A DNA stretch of 64,000 bases, taken from positions 124,001-188,000 of the forward strand of contig NZ_JAEEGA010000008.1 of the NCBI RefSeq assembly GCF_017829975.1. The letters are read 5' to 3'. Numbering within the stretch: the stretch's first letter is position 1; each line of letters starts with the position of its first letter. Positions 26,209 through 34,664 of this stretch are shown here, one piece after another. Made by a program: the position numbers and the translations under genes. The stretch comes from Vagococcus allomyrinae. GTDB lineage: Bacteria; Bacillota; Bacilli; Lactobacillales; Vagococcaceae. The notes beneath the pieces were generated by a model. That model was not told the DNA's origin and searched no databases. It saw nothing but the letters and a program-made list of their open reading frames with translations.

Positions 26209-27570
26209 TTACATTCTTACTGCAAAGTCTGGTGCAAAGTAAGCAGATGAACCATAAGTAACATTTTGACCAGGAGCTGGTGCATGGATGTAGTTACCTC
26301 CACCAGTAGAGATCGCTACATGGTAAGTACCACCTCTGCTACCCCAGAATAACAAATCGCCTGCTACTGCTTGAGAAACAGAGATTTGTGTTCCAGCACT
26401 TTCTTGTGGAACCGTCCAACCACCGATTTCGCGGCCAGCTGCTACACGATAGACATAAGATGTAAAACCAGAACAGTCAAATGAATCTGGTCCCTTGGCA
26501 CCCCATACATATGGCTTACCAATGTGCTTCGCTGCTTCAGCTAAAATCGCTGCCCCAGTACCACTTGATGCTGGTGGTGTTGTTGGTGTCGGCGTTGGTG
26601 CTGGCGCCGGCGTTGGTGTCGGTGCTGGCGTTGGTGTCGGCGTCGGTACTACCGGAGTTGGTGTTGGCGTTACTGGCTGAGTTTCCTCACCATTATCGCC
26701 AGAATCTATCTCCGGTGTCGTTTCTGGTGTCACTGGTGTTGTTTCTGGTGTTTCATTATTTATTGTTGGTTGGGTTTCTGATTGAACCTTAGCATCTGCT
26801 TCTGCTTGAGCCGCTGCTTGTTCTTCAGCTAATTTAGCTGCTGCAGCTTGTTCTTCAGCAAGTTTAGCTAAACGAGCTTGTTCAGCGCGAGCTGCTTCAG
26901 CCGCTGCTTTTTCTTGTAAGAAACCAGCTTTTTTATCTTCTTCAGTTGTACGTTCCGCAGCAATTTGGCTAACTAAGGCTTGTTGTTGGTACTCTTGATC
27001 AATTAATTGACCTTTTTGACCTTCTAGTTCAGCAGCTGTTTCATTAAGCTCTTTTACTTTAGATTCAGTCTCAACTTTTTTAGATTCAACAGCTTTTTTG
27101 TCTTTTTCTTGTTGCTTCATTAAGTCATTACTAGCATTAACAAGTTTTGTTGCGTTCATCACACGAGTAACCGCTGAAGAAATAGAATCTGCAGATAGGA
27201 TAGCATCGATGTAATTATTGGCTTTACTGTCCACTTGGGCTGAACGAGCTTGTTCTTTTATGGAAGCATCACGTTTCTCAATTTTTACATTTAATTTATC
27301 GATTTCAGTTCCTAACTTTGTAATCGATTCATTTAACTTTGCTTGCTGTGCTTGTAATTCAGCCGCTTGGGCTTTAATACCTTCTATATTCGCTCTAACA
27401 GTTTCCAATTGTGCAGACGCTGCTGCTTCTTGACCGTTTAATTCACTAATTTTATTTTCAGATTGTTGAATTTTTGTATCGAACTCATCTGCCAATGCGG
27501 CTGCCGGCAAAGCGACTGATCCTAACAAAATTGTGCTTACCAATAACGCTGATATGATGCTTTTTTTCAC
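26209..27570 (-). CDS. Secreted NlpC/P60 peptidoglycan hydrolase, SagA/PcsB type
   Basis: 453 aa, exported. The signal peptide (about 1-28) ends AAALADE. A long coiled coil (about 30-265), PcsB-like, precedes a Pro/Thr linker (about 300-340). The NlpC/P60 endopeptidase domain (about 342-453) has catalytic Cys366 in FDCSGF and histidines in GTYHVAIS and YIHAPAPG. Such enzymes cut peptide stems during septum splitting; enterococcal SagA also releases muropeptides sensed by hosts. The start is GTG at 27570, with GGGGG 8 nt upstream. It is monocistronic between a promoter and a strong terminator. Confidence 0.92.
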   Translation of the reverse strand: MKKSIISALLVSTILLGSVALPAAALADEFDTKIQQSENKISELNGQEAAASAQLETVRANIEGIKAQAAELQAQQAKLNESITKLGTEIDKLNVKIEKRDASIKEQARSAQVDSKANNYIDAILSADSISSAVTRVMNATKLVNASNDLMKQQEKDKKAVESKKVETESKVKELNETAAELEGQKGQLIDQEYQQQALVSQIAAERTTEEDKKAGFLQEKAAAEAARAEQARLAKLAEEQAAAAKLAEEQAAAQAEADAKVQSETQPTINNETPETTPVTPETTPEIDSGDNGEETQPVTPTPTPVVPTPTPTPAPTPTPAPAPTPTPTTPPASSGTGAAILAEAAKHIGKPYVWGAKGPDSFDCSGFTSYVYRVAAGREIGGWTVPQESAGTQISVSQAVAGDLLFWGSRGGTYHVAISTGGGNYIHAPAPGQNVTYGSSAYFAPDFAVRM

Positions 27571-27633
27571 TGGTCATTCCCCCGACTCTTTTTTAATAGT
27601 TTAGTTTTAGTTCTTCTCTAAGTCACTGAATGA

Positions 27634-27642
27634 ATTGTATCA
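27634..27642 (-). promoter_or_regulatory. Extended -10 promoter of the NlpC/P60 gene
   Basis: Minus-strand TGA-TACAAT (TACAAT at 27634-27639), about 60 nt before the GTG start. The -35 region is poor, so the call is tentative. Confidence 0.4.
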
Positions 27643-28018
27643 CACAAACATGTCAAAGAGATAATAGGCATATTACAAAAATAATTCATCCGTGTCTTAT
27701 CATCTAAACCCTCGTCAAAAGATTAATACATCAACTTTTTGTAAGAGTCAAAGAGAGATGGATTACCTGTATTATTGTACCATATATCATTTCATTTGCC
27801 CACTTTGATCTCATCATTATTACAAAAAAGAATCTGATGAGTTGTTAAAACCTGCCTCAACTACTCAGTATTTAAATTAATATAACCTGATTCTCACCAG
27901 GCATACCTAACTCTAGCCTCAATTTTTGAAATTTTTCCGATTTAATCAAAACGATCTTCTCTTTACATATCCTAAAACAGCCTTGTGATAAACAGCATAC
28001 CCAAATAGACAAAACACC
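27643..28018. other. Intergenic stretch between divergent genes, no gene seen
   Basis: About 375 nt upstream of both the NlpC/P60 and alkC-like genes. The only structure noted is a 7-bp inverted repeat CTCATCA/TGATGAG (27810-27816, 27835-27841). A 92-codon minus-strand frame running into the alkC-like start lacks a ribosome site and family resemblance. Confidence 0.5.
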
Positions 28019-28047
28019 TTTACAAACAGAACGTATATTCGTATAAT
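28019..28047 (+). promoter_or_regulatory. Promoter of the alkC-like gene
   Basis: -35 TTTACA (28019-28024), 17-nt spacer, -10 TATAAT (28042-28047), followed by AAAAAGGAG at 28052-28060. Confidence 0.75.
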
Positions 28048-28073
28048 TAACTAAAAAGGAGCAGTGACATTTC

Positions 28074-29171
28074 ATGACTGAGGCATTAAAAGATATATAC
28101 AGTGAACAATTTTTAGACGATTTCTGCCAACAGATTATAGAACAAGACATTAAATTTGAGGCGAAACCGTTTATTCAAGAATTATTAACAAAGGAGTGGC
28201 CTGCTTTAACTGTTCGGCAAAGAATGAAAAAAATTGCCCAGCTTTTAGGGAAGTTTCTATCAGGGACTTATGAAGATCACTTACCACTTTTATTGGCTCT
28301 TCATCAGCAAAATAGAGGTTTTGCCTATTTATTCTTTCCCGATTATATCGGCATTTACGGATTAGCAGCCAAAGATTTTGACTTATCTTTATCCTATCTT
28401 AAACAAATGACAGCTTATTCTTCGTCTGAGTTCGCTATTAGAGAATTTATTGCTGTAGAGCCTGAACGAGTGCTGAAATTGCTTCTAACATGGAGCGAAG
28501 ACCCTGACGATCATGTGAGGCGCTTAGCCTCTGAAGGTTGCCGCCCTCTTTTACCATGGGGTTCTCACTTGGACTATTTGATTTCCCGACCAGAATTGGC
28601 CCTCCCTATTTTAACAAATCTTAAGGCCGATCCTTCATTATATGTCAGAAAAAGCGTGGCCAATCATCTCAATGATATGTCTAAAAATCATCAAAAATTA
28701 GTCATTGACACTTGTCGCCATTGGTATGGCAAAGACGAGCGCACGGACTGGATTGTCAAAAAAGCTTGTCGAACACTTGTCAAAAATGCCGATCCAGACG
28801 CCTTAAAACTATTTGGTTATGAAATTCCTGGACAGTCATTTGATGTTCTTTCAGCAAGTATTAACATGGCCGAACAACAAGTGACAATCGGTGAAAAGAG
28901 TCATTTTTCCTACAGCATTGCTACCACAATATCGAACCAGACTCCCATTCGCTTGGAGTATGGCATCGACTATGTCAAAGCGAATGGGAAAACTTCTATG
29001 AAGAAATTTTATCTGACAGATTCATTGACAAGTAAAGATCACTTTGATGGAAAAAAAACTATTAGTTTTAAAAATTTATCTACACGAATTCACTATCCTG
29101 GTGAACATAGCCTAACCCTTTTTTTAAACGGACAGACGATTGCTCAAACTAGCTTTAGCGTTATTCAATAG
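28074..29171 (+). CDS. AlkC-type DNA alkylation repair glycosylase with Ig-like C-terminal domain
   Basis: 365-aa protein. Residues 1 to about 245 are HEAT-like helical repeats of the AlkC/AlkD superfamily: REFIAVEPERVLKLLLTWSE, DDHVRRLASEGCRPLLPWG, DPSLYVRKSVANHLND and DWIVKKACRTLVK. AlkC enzymes excise alkylated bases such as 3-methyladenine and 3-methylcytosine. Residues about 255-365 form a beta-rich tail ending HYPGEHSLTLFLNGQTIAQTS, which fits the Ig-like domain found in one AlkC class. It is monocistronic, with its own promoter and terminator. It probably acts on chromosomal DNA; the substrate range is inferred. Confidence 0.85.
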   Translation: MTEALKDIYSEQFLDDFCQQIIEQDIKFEAKPFIQELLTKEWPALTVRQRMKKIAQLLGKFLSGTYEDHLPLLLALHQQNRGFAYLFFPDYIGIYGLAAKDFDLSLSYLKQMTAYSSSEFAIREFIAVEPERVLKLLLTWSEDPDDHVRRLASEGCRPLLPWGSHLDYLISRPELALPILTNLKADPSLYVRKSVANHLNDMSKNHQKLVIDTCRHWYGKDERTDWIVKKACRTLVKNADPDALKLFGYEIPGQSFDVLSASINMAEQQVTIGEKSHFSYSIATTISNQTPIRLEYGIDYVKANGKTSMKKFYLTDSLTSKDHFDGKKTISFKNLSTRIHYPGEHSLTLFLNGQTIAQTSFSVIQ

Positions 29172-29176
29172 ACCAA

Positions 29177-29222
29177 AAAGACAAGAAAACCCATTCATTG
29201 ACAATGAGTTTTTCTTGTCTTT
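29177..29222 (+). terminator. Terminator of the alkC-like gene
   Basis: A 13-bp perfect stem (29177-29189 with 29210-29222) rich in A on the 5' side and T on the 3' side. It can act in both directions. Confidence 0.8.
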
Positions 29223-29343
29223 AATTGTTAATTTGTTGTGTCAATTTCTTGATTTTTTCTTTGTATGTACCTGACTGATGATCGAATAGAGCAGCAGTTC
29301 CCACAACATACAAATCTGCTCCACTATGGACTTGACTGCCTTA
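29221..29343 (-). pseudogene. Decayed 3' end of a phosphate-3-epimerase-like gene
   Basis: In the minus frame the stretch ends with SGADLYVVGTAALFDHQSG and a short helix before a stop at 29221-29223. This resembles the C-terminal strand and helix of ribulose- or allulose-phosphate 3-epimerases (GAD.fVvGT..LF). An in-frame TAA at 29341-29343 interrupts the frame just upstream, and no full gene is present. It is a remnant, probably of a lost sugar-phosphate gene. Confidence 0.5.
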
Positions 29344-29524
29344 GATTGTCCCTTTCAATATTAGCGTGATCCTAAAAACAAACCTGTAACTAATGACCTG
29401 ATCTCGTTTATCCCTTTATAGAGTTTTTGATTAAAATCCACTTTACTTTTATCATATAAGAATTCATTTCCACTAAAAAAACTACCTAAGATTGACTTTC
29501 GTCCTTAAGTAGTTTCATTCAAAT
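29344..29524. other. Intergenic stretch downstream of the ABC exporter pair
   Basis: Together with the epimerase remnant this fills the 350-nt gap. ACTACCTAAG at 29486 and CTTAAGTAGT at 29504 form a 10-bp inverted repeat that could terminate the ABC transcript on the minus strand. Nothing else is recognised. Confidence 0.5.
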
Positions 29525-31306
29525 TTAGTCGACTTTCAATAAATCATACTGTGATTGATAAAGATGATGATACAACCCACGTTTGGCCATCAGTTGCTCG
29601 TGGGTGCCTGATTCCACAACCTTTCCTCGATCGATATAAAAAATCCGATTACTATTTTTTATAGTGGACAAGCGATGAGCAATAATAAATGACGTTCGGC
29701 CTTTTAAGAGTTCTTGCAAACCAACCTGAAGAAGTTCTTCTGTTTTTGTGTCAATACTTGAAGTGGCCTCATCTAAAATCAGGATTTTGGGGTCAGCTAG
29801 CAAGGCTCGCGCAAAGGAAATCAACTGGCGTTGACCAGCCGAAAGCGTGCTACCTCGTTCCTCTACCACAGTGTAATACCCCTCTTTTAATTCGCTAATA
29901 AAATCATGAGCTCGTACTACTTTTGCCGCAGCGATTATTTCGTCCTCAGTCGCATCGAGTTTTCCATATCGAATATTTTCAATGATCGTTCCCGAAAAGA
30001 CAAACGTATCTTGCAACATGACACCCATTTGAGACCGCAATGATTCCAGCGTAACATCACGAACGTCAATGCCATCGACTTTAACACTGCCTTCATTAAC
30101 ATCGTAAAAGCGACTTAATAAATTTATCACCGTTGTTTTACCAGCTCCTGTCGGGCCTACTAGGGCGATACTTTCTCCTTGCTTAACAGAAAAATTAATG
30201 CCATCTAAAATATTACGGCCTTCTTCATAACGAAAGACAACATTCTCAAAATCGACTTGCCCTTTAATGGTTGGCATCTCGATTGCACCTGGTTTGTCTT
30301 TAATGTCCGGCTCTACATCCATCGTTTCAAAAATCCGCTCCAGATAAGCCGTAGCCGTAATCAGTGAATTATAGAAATTCCCAATATTGATAACTGGATT
30401 CCAAAAATTATTAATATAACCAATAAATGCAATTAGAGTTCCAGTGGTAACATTAACACCAATCCCTTGAATTCCAACAAAATAAATCAAGCAAGTGGTA
30501 ATCACTGAAATATTTTGAACTCCTGGCCATAGTAAAAACTGAATTTTGACAGCTTTCATATAAGAAACCCGGTAGTCATTGCTGATATCTAAAAAGGTTT
30601 GATAACTCTCTTCTTCGCGAGCAAAAGATTGGGTAACTTTGATCCCTGATATACTCTCATGAATGTAGGCATTCATATTGGATTGTTTATTGCTTAACTC
30701 TTGATATGCCTTTCTTTGGGCCTTTTTGATGACCATCACTAAGGCAAATAAGACCGGCAACAAAACTAAACTGTATAAAGTTAATTTGAAATCGATCATC
30801 ATCATTACCACTAAGGTAATAACCACACTGAAGATATCAGAAATCAAATTGATTAACCCATTACTTAACAGGTCACTTAAGGTATTGATATAGTTCACCA
30901 CACGAATCAATATTTTGCCGTGAGGCCGATTGTCAAAATAAGAAAAAGGTAATTTTTGCAGATGCTCAAAAATAGCTGAACGCATGTCTTTTAAAACATC
31001 TTGTCCGACTTCAGTAATCGAATGTATTCGATAACGCATGCTATAACCAATAACGAGTAATGAAAGTAAAAAAATGACACCGAGAATAGCTAACATTTTA
31101 TAATCTTTATTAGGGATGACGTCGTCAATTGCTAGTTTGGTAAAGTATGGCCCTAACATGCCAGCCATATTCGCAATAATAATGACAATTAATGTTTTTA
31201 ATAACGGCTTTTTGTATGGCAAAATGTAAGTGCCCATACGCTTATAATAACTCCAGTTAAATTCCTGGGACAGTTCTTCATCTTGATCAAAGGTATTTCT
31301 AGCCAT
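29525..31306 (-). CDS. Heterodimeric ABC exporter, permease-ATPase subunit with canonical Walker B
   Basis: 593 aa from ATG 31306, chosen because AAAGGAGG lies 7 nt upstream; an in-frame ATG at 31387 lacks this. Six membrane segments (about 30-330) form an ABC exporter type I domain. The nucleotide-binding domain has Walker A GPTGAGKTT, signature LSAGQRQ and Walker B KILILDEATSSID, with the catalytic Glu intact. The signature has Ala for the usual Gly. It pairs with the upstream gene, whose Walker B has Asp instead of Glu, the pattern of LmrCD/BmrCD multidrug exporters. Drug or lipid export is inferred. Confidence 0.88.
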   Translation of the reverse strand: MARNTFDQDEELSQEFNWSYYKRMGTYILPYKKPLLKTLIVIIIANMAGMLGPYFTKLAIDDVIPNKDYKMLAILGVIFLLSLLVIGYSMRYRIHSITEVGQDVLKDMRSAIFEHLQKLPFSYFDNRPHGKILIRVVNYINTLSDLLSNGLINLISDIFSVVITLVVMMMIDFKLTLYSLVLLPVLFALVMVIKKAQRKAYQELSNKQSNMNAYIHESISGIKVTQSFAREEESYQTFLDISNDYRVSYMKAVKIQFLLWPGVQNISVITTCLIYFVGIQGIGVNVTTGTLIAFIGYINNFWNPVINIGNFYNSLITATAYLERIFETMDVEPDIKDKPGAIEMPTIKGQVDFENVVFRYEEGRNILDGINFSVKQGESIALVGPTGAGKTTVINLLSRFYDVNEGSVKVDGIDVRDVTLESLRSQMGVMLQDTFVFSGTIIENIRYGKLDATEDEIIAAAKVVRAHDFISELKEGYYTVVEERGSTLSAGQRQLISFARALLADPKILILDEATSSIDTKTEELLQVGLQELLKGRTSFIIAHRLSTIKNSNRIFYIDRGKVVESGTHEQLMAKRGLYHHLYQSQYDLLKVD

Positions 31307-31445
31307 TAGACTTCCTCCTTTATGTTTAATGGTCCGATCTACTAGTTTTAAGACTTGCTTTGTCACTCCTTTACTTTCATATAGCAAATTAACCGCATGT
31401 GACCACTAGTATGATGTACATCGTATTTTCCCACCAAAATAACTG

Positions 31446-33173
31446 CTATTCATCGCCTAATTGTTTTTGGTAAATTGAAAAATATTCTCCACCTTTGGCG
31501 ACCAACTCTTGATGAGTTCCTTGCTCAACAACGATACCTTTATCTAGTACGAGTATCAAATCAGCTTCTCTTACTGATGAAATTCGATGAGCGATGATAA
31601 ACGTTGTTTTTTCTCGGGTAATTTTCCCCAATTCATTTTGGATTTTTGATTCAGTTTCCATATCGACAGCTGATGTTGTATCGTCTAAGATTAAGATTGA
31701 TGGATCTTTGGCTAAAGCTCTGGCAAGTGAAATACGTTGTTTTTGTCCGCCAGACAAGCCTACTCCCCTTTCACCGACGATTGTGTCATACCCTTGAGGC
31801 ATGCCTTCGATAAAAGCATTAGCATCTGCTATTTCTGCAACTTGGCGGATATACCCTTGATCCACATAAGGATTCCCAAAAGCAATATTATCTTCAATCG
31901 TATTAGAAAATAAGAAAACATCTTGCATAACCATGGCAATATGCTCGCGCAAATTACGGATTGGCCACTTACGGGCATCGACCCCATCTATTAGAACTTG
32001 GCCAGCAGTTGGATCATAGAATCGGGAAATTAAATTAACCAGCGTCGTTTTACCTGAGCCCGTTTCCCCTAAAATCCCAATCGTTTGACCAGGTTCCGCC
32101 TTAAAGGAAACATGGGACAAAACCATACTGTCAGGATCATCAGAAAAATGAAAGCTGACATCTTTAAACTCGACATACCCTTTCATAACCTGCTCTTCTT
32201 CTCCACGTTTAACGGCAATACTCGAACGAGTGCTTAACATTTCACGAATTTTGATGCATGAAGCAGAAAAACGCTGAGTATCGTTGATTAGCCAACCACT
32301 CATTCGCATCGGCATATTGAGCATCCAAAGGAAACCATTAAACGCAACTAATTCACCGATTGTCATCCGGCCTTGAATAACAAACAGGCCACCTATTACC
32401 AGAGCAATTAGACCTAAACTGCCGGCCAATCCATCTAGCCAAGGCAAGTACGTCATCGAAACAGCAGCAGATTCCATGTTTCGCTTCTTGTAATCTTCAT
32501 TGCGATCATTAAACTTTTCAATTTCAAATGGTTCACGAGAAAAAGCCTTCACTACGCGATTTCCACTAATATTCTCCTCAACCATGGAATTCAAGCGAGA
32601 AAAACTTTCCCTAATCTCAAAAAACACTGGGTGCGCCTCTTTTGCCATGCGTTGAGTCAAAATAAATATTAAAGGTGTGACAGCGACTAAACACAGCATT
32701 AACTGCCAGTTAATCATCCCCATAACTACCACCGCAGAGACAAACCAAAACACACATTCCACGATGTTATAAATAACCCAACAAACAAAATGACGAATGG
32801 CCTCAGTGTCGCCTGTCATGCGTGCCATGATATCTCCCACTCGAGTATGATTAAAGAAATCAAAATCCAACTCTGTCAACTTAGAAAACATGTTTTCACG
32901 AATACCAAAGATAGCATTTTGTCCAATTCGCTCAAAGGTGATTTGATATAAATAACGCAAAATAGTCCTTAGAATGGTAATGCCAATCATAATTAGTAGT
33001 ATCGGCACCAGTTTGTCATGTCTTCCTTTAGTTAAGACATCATCAACAATTACGCCGCTTAATAACGGGTTAATGATAATTAATAATGAACTGGCAATTA
33101 ATAGAATAATACCCCAGGTAACTTTATTAAAATCTTGTTTAATGTACTTCCAAATCCATTGAAAATTATTCAT
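31446..33173 (-). CDS. Heterodimeric ABC exporter, permease-ATPase subunit with degenerate site
   Basis: 575 aa. Membrane domain is about 15-310, with RVGDIMARMTGDTEAIRHFV near residue 105. The ATPase domain has Walker A GETGSGKTT and signature LSGGQKQ, but Walker B is SILILDDTTSAVD, with Asp where catalytic Glu is normal. Heterodimeric exporters such as LmrCD carry one such degenerate subunit. Start ATG 33173 has AAGGAGG 8 nt upstream. It lies 139 nt before its partner and is probably co-transcribed with it. Confidence 0.88.
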   Translation of the reverse strand: MNNFQWIWKYIKQDFNKVTWGIILLIASSLLIIINPLLSGVIVDDVLTKGRHDKLVPILLIMIGITILRTILRYLYQITFERIGQNAIFGIRENMFSKLTELDFDFFNHTRVGDIMARMTGDTEAIRHFVCWVIYNIVECVFWFVSAVVVMGMINWQLMLCLVAVTPLIFILTQRMAKEAHPVFFEIRESFSRLNSMVEENISGNRVVKAFSREPFEIEKFNDRNEDYKKRNMESAAVSMTYLPWLDGLAGSLGLIALVIGGLFVIQGRMTIGELVAFNGFLWMLNMPMRMSGWLINDTQRFSASCIKIREMLSTRSSIAVKRGEEEQVMKGYVEFKDVSFHFSDDPDSMVLSHVSFKAEPGQTIGILGETGSGKTTLVNLISRFYDPTAGQVLIDGVDARKWPIRNLREHIAMVMQDVFLFSNTIEDNIAFGNPYVDQGYIRQVAEIADANAFIEGMPQGYDTIVGERGVGLSGGQKQRISLARALAKDPSILILDDTTSAVDMETESKIQNELGKITREKTTFIIAHRISSVREADLILVLDKGIVVEQGTHQELVAKGGEYFSIYQKQLGDE

Positions 33174-33273
33174 TTTAGGAACCTCCTTAATTTTCGGTAA
33201 AAAAGATCAGCGATGTGTGTCAGCCTCTCATTGATCTAATCGCCATCCTCCTGTTTACTTGTATTAGAGTAAG

Positions 33274-33287
33274 CCATTACAAAATGG
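33274..33287. promoter_or_regulatory. Inverted repeat upstream of the ABC exporter genes
   Basis: CCATT-ACAA-AATGG lies about 100 nt before the first exporter gene, with AT-rich promoter-like sequence around it. It is a candidate operator for a drug-responsive regulator. No regulator gene is adjacent. Confidence 0.35.
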
Positions 33288-33368
33288 AATAGAATGTAGT
33301 ATTTTGTTTATAATGATGGAGAATGTTGATTTTTAACTATTACTTTTTGAGGATAGCTAAACTGCTCT

Positions 33369-33401
33369 AAAAAAGACTGATAGACAGCCTTTTCATCGGT
33401 C
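33369..33401 (-). terminator. Minus-strand terminator
   Basis: Eight-bp stem (33374-33381 with 33395-33402, one mismatch) followed on the minus strand by TTTTTT. It could end transcripts coming from the traX-like gene. Confidence 0.55.
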
Positions 33402-33747
33402 TAACAAAATTAAAGATGCCACTTTAATTATTTTGGGCAAATAGCCAATTTATTTCGGCAATTCCTCTTGAACAACACTGAGAACCATCTCTAATCTCAC
33501 CATAAGACAATCTATTATAACGACCGCTGCTCTTAGTATGCCTCTCTCCCTAACTCAAATAGCGAAAAAGAAATAGATTAATATTAGAGTCATATACATC
33601 CCATCAAATAATCCGAACCGATAGTTCCATCGGCGTATCACCATAACGACTGATCGGGATTATTTATTAGGAACTATTTATTAAGCTCTTACTGATTTTT
33701 TTCTCGTTGTCTTTCTTCAACAAAGTTTTATTTAGATCTTTGTCTGC
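33402..33747. other. Intergenic stretch with structured element and possible coding remnant
   Basis: Contains an inverted repeat AATAATCC/GGATTATT (arms about 33607-33614 and 33656-33663) enclosing a CCGAT/ATCGG hairpin. It also contains a 40-codon minus-strand open stretch at 33427-33549 (GRYNRLSYGEIRDG, then CCSRGIAEINWLF). The latter faintly recalls a transposase helix-turn-helix but cannot be identified. No intact gene is present. Confidence 0.4.
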
Positions 33748-34473
33748 CTATCCTAATGCTAGTTTTATTAAATATAAAAGAAACAAATGACTTGGATAGA
33801 AAGCATAGTACCCCCACTTTACCCAGTTAGGAGAATAGCCACGTTGACCATTGTAACGAAACAAGACTGGAATGGTCAGCAATAACCCTAAAATCGGAGA
33901 GGCAGCAAGAACACCTTCTAAACCTCTATTACCAAGCCCAACTGAGATCAAAAAAGTCGGGATGGCTACATAGAGAGGTGGTGAGATAATCTTTCTCTTA
34001 GGGTCTGTTATTTGATAATAGCCAAATATGATCAAAATCCCCACTAAACTCCAATCGGAAGTAATTGTCATACTCATCGATCCCAACACAATTAGCAAGC
34101 GTAAGACAGAATTAGTGGTTTTTTCATATAAAACCATCATGATGAGCCCCACTAATAATGTGAACAAAATGTTATTAAACAGATCGAGCCAGCTAAAGTT
34201 CCAATTGTTGTAAAAAGCCACATGAAATGGAATAATCGAAAGTAACCAAAAAACAGCTAAACGCAGTCCATAACGAAGCCGATTACCAGTATAATGAAAC
34301 CCTTGAACTAAGAGATACGCCATAATAGGAAAGGTCAACTTGCCAATTGTTTCGGTTAGCCAATAAACAGCTGGATAATCTTCCCCAAGCTGAAAAACAC
34401 TCCCAATATGATTTAGTAGCATGGCAATAATCGCTATTAATTTTAATTGAAATCCATCTAATTCTTTTGTCAT
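33748..34473 (-). CDS. TraX family membrane protein
   Basis: 241 aa with about seven to eight hydrophobic segments. Family marks are LDGFQLKLIAIIAMLLNHIG at the start, LTFPIMAYLLVQGFHYT near residue 50, and WVKWGYYAFYPSHLFLLYL at the end. TraX of the F plasmid N-acetylates pilin. Chromosomal relatives in Firmicutes are of unknown function and may be acyltransferases. Start 34473 has GGAGG 10 nt upstream. It stands alone, divergent from an AraC-type gene. Confidence 0.85.
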   Translation of the reverse strand: MTKELDGFQLKLIAIIAMLLNHIGSVFQLGEDYPAVYWLTETIGKLTFPIMAYLLVQGFHYTGNRLRYGLRLAVFWLLSIIPFHVAFYNNWNFSWLDLFNNILFTLLVGLIMMVLYEKTTNSVLRLLIVLGSMSMTITSDWSLVGILIIFGYYQITDPKRKIISPPLYVAIPTFLISVGLGNRGLEGVLAASPILGLLLTIPVLFRYNGQRGYSPNWVKWGYYAFYPSHLFLLYLIKLALG

Positions 34474-34596
34474 TCCCCGTTCGCCTCCAATAATTTAACT
34501 ATCGTCTCACTTTTTTTTATTAATAGCCATTATTTTAACATAGGTCTCAAGCTTTCCCAAACTAACGTTAATTTTCTTAAATTATCATCGAATAAC

Positions 34597-34627
34597 TTGC
34601 ACTTTTTATAGAAAAATGTTGTACAAT
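34597..34627 (+). promoter_or_regulatory. Possible promoter of the AraC-type gene
   Basis: TTGCAC (34597-34602) and TACAAT (34622-34627) with a long 19-nt spacer, about 35 nt before the start codon. Confidence 0.4.
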
Positions 34628-34664
34628 AATAAGAAGATAATAAAGTTTTGTTAGGAGTTTGCCT

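Noticed and set aside
26481-26792. Long plus-strand frame opposite the Pro/Thr linker of the NlpC/P60 gene
   Set aside because: It is the antisense of a TP-rich repeat, giving artificial Val/Leu/Ala-rich text.
27872-28150. 92-codon minus-strand frame over the alkC promoter
   Set aside because: It runs antisense through the alkC-like promoter and start, has no ribosome site and no recognisable domain.
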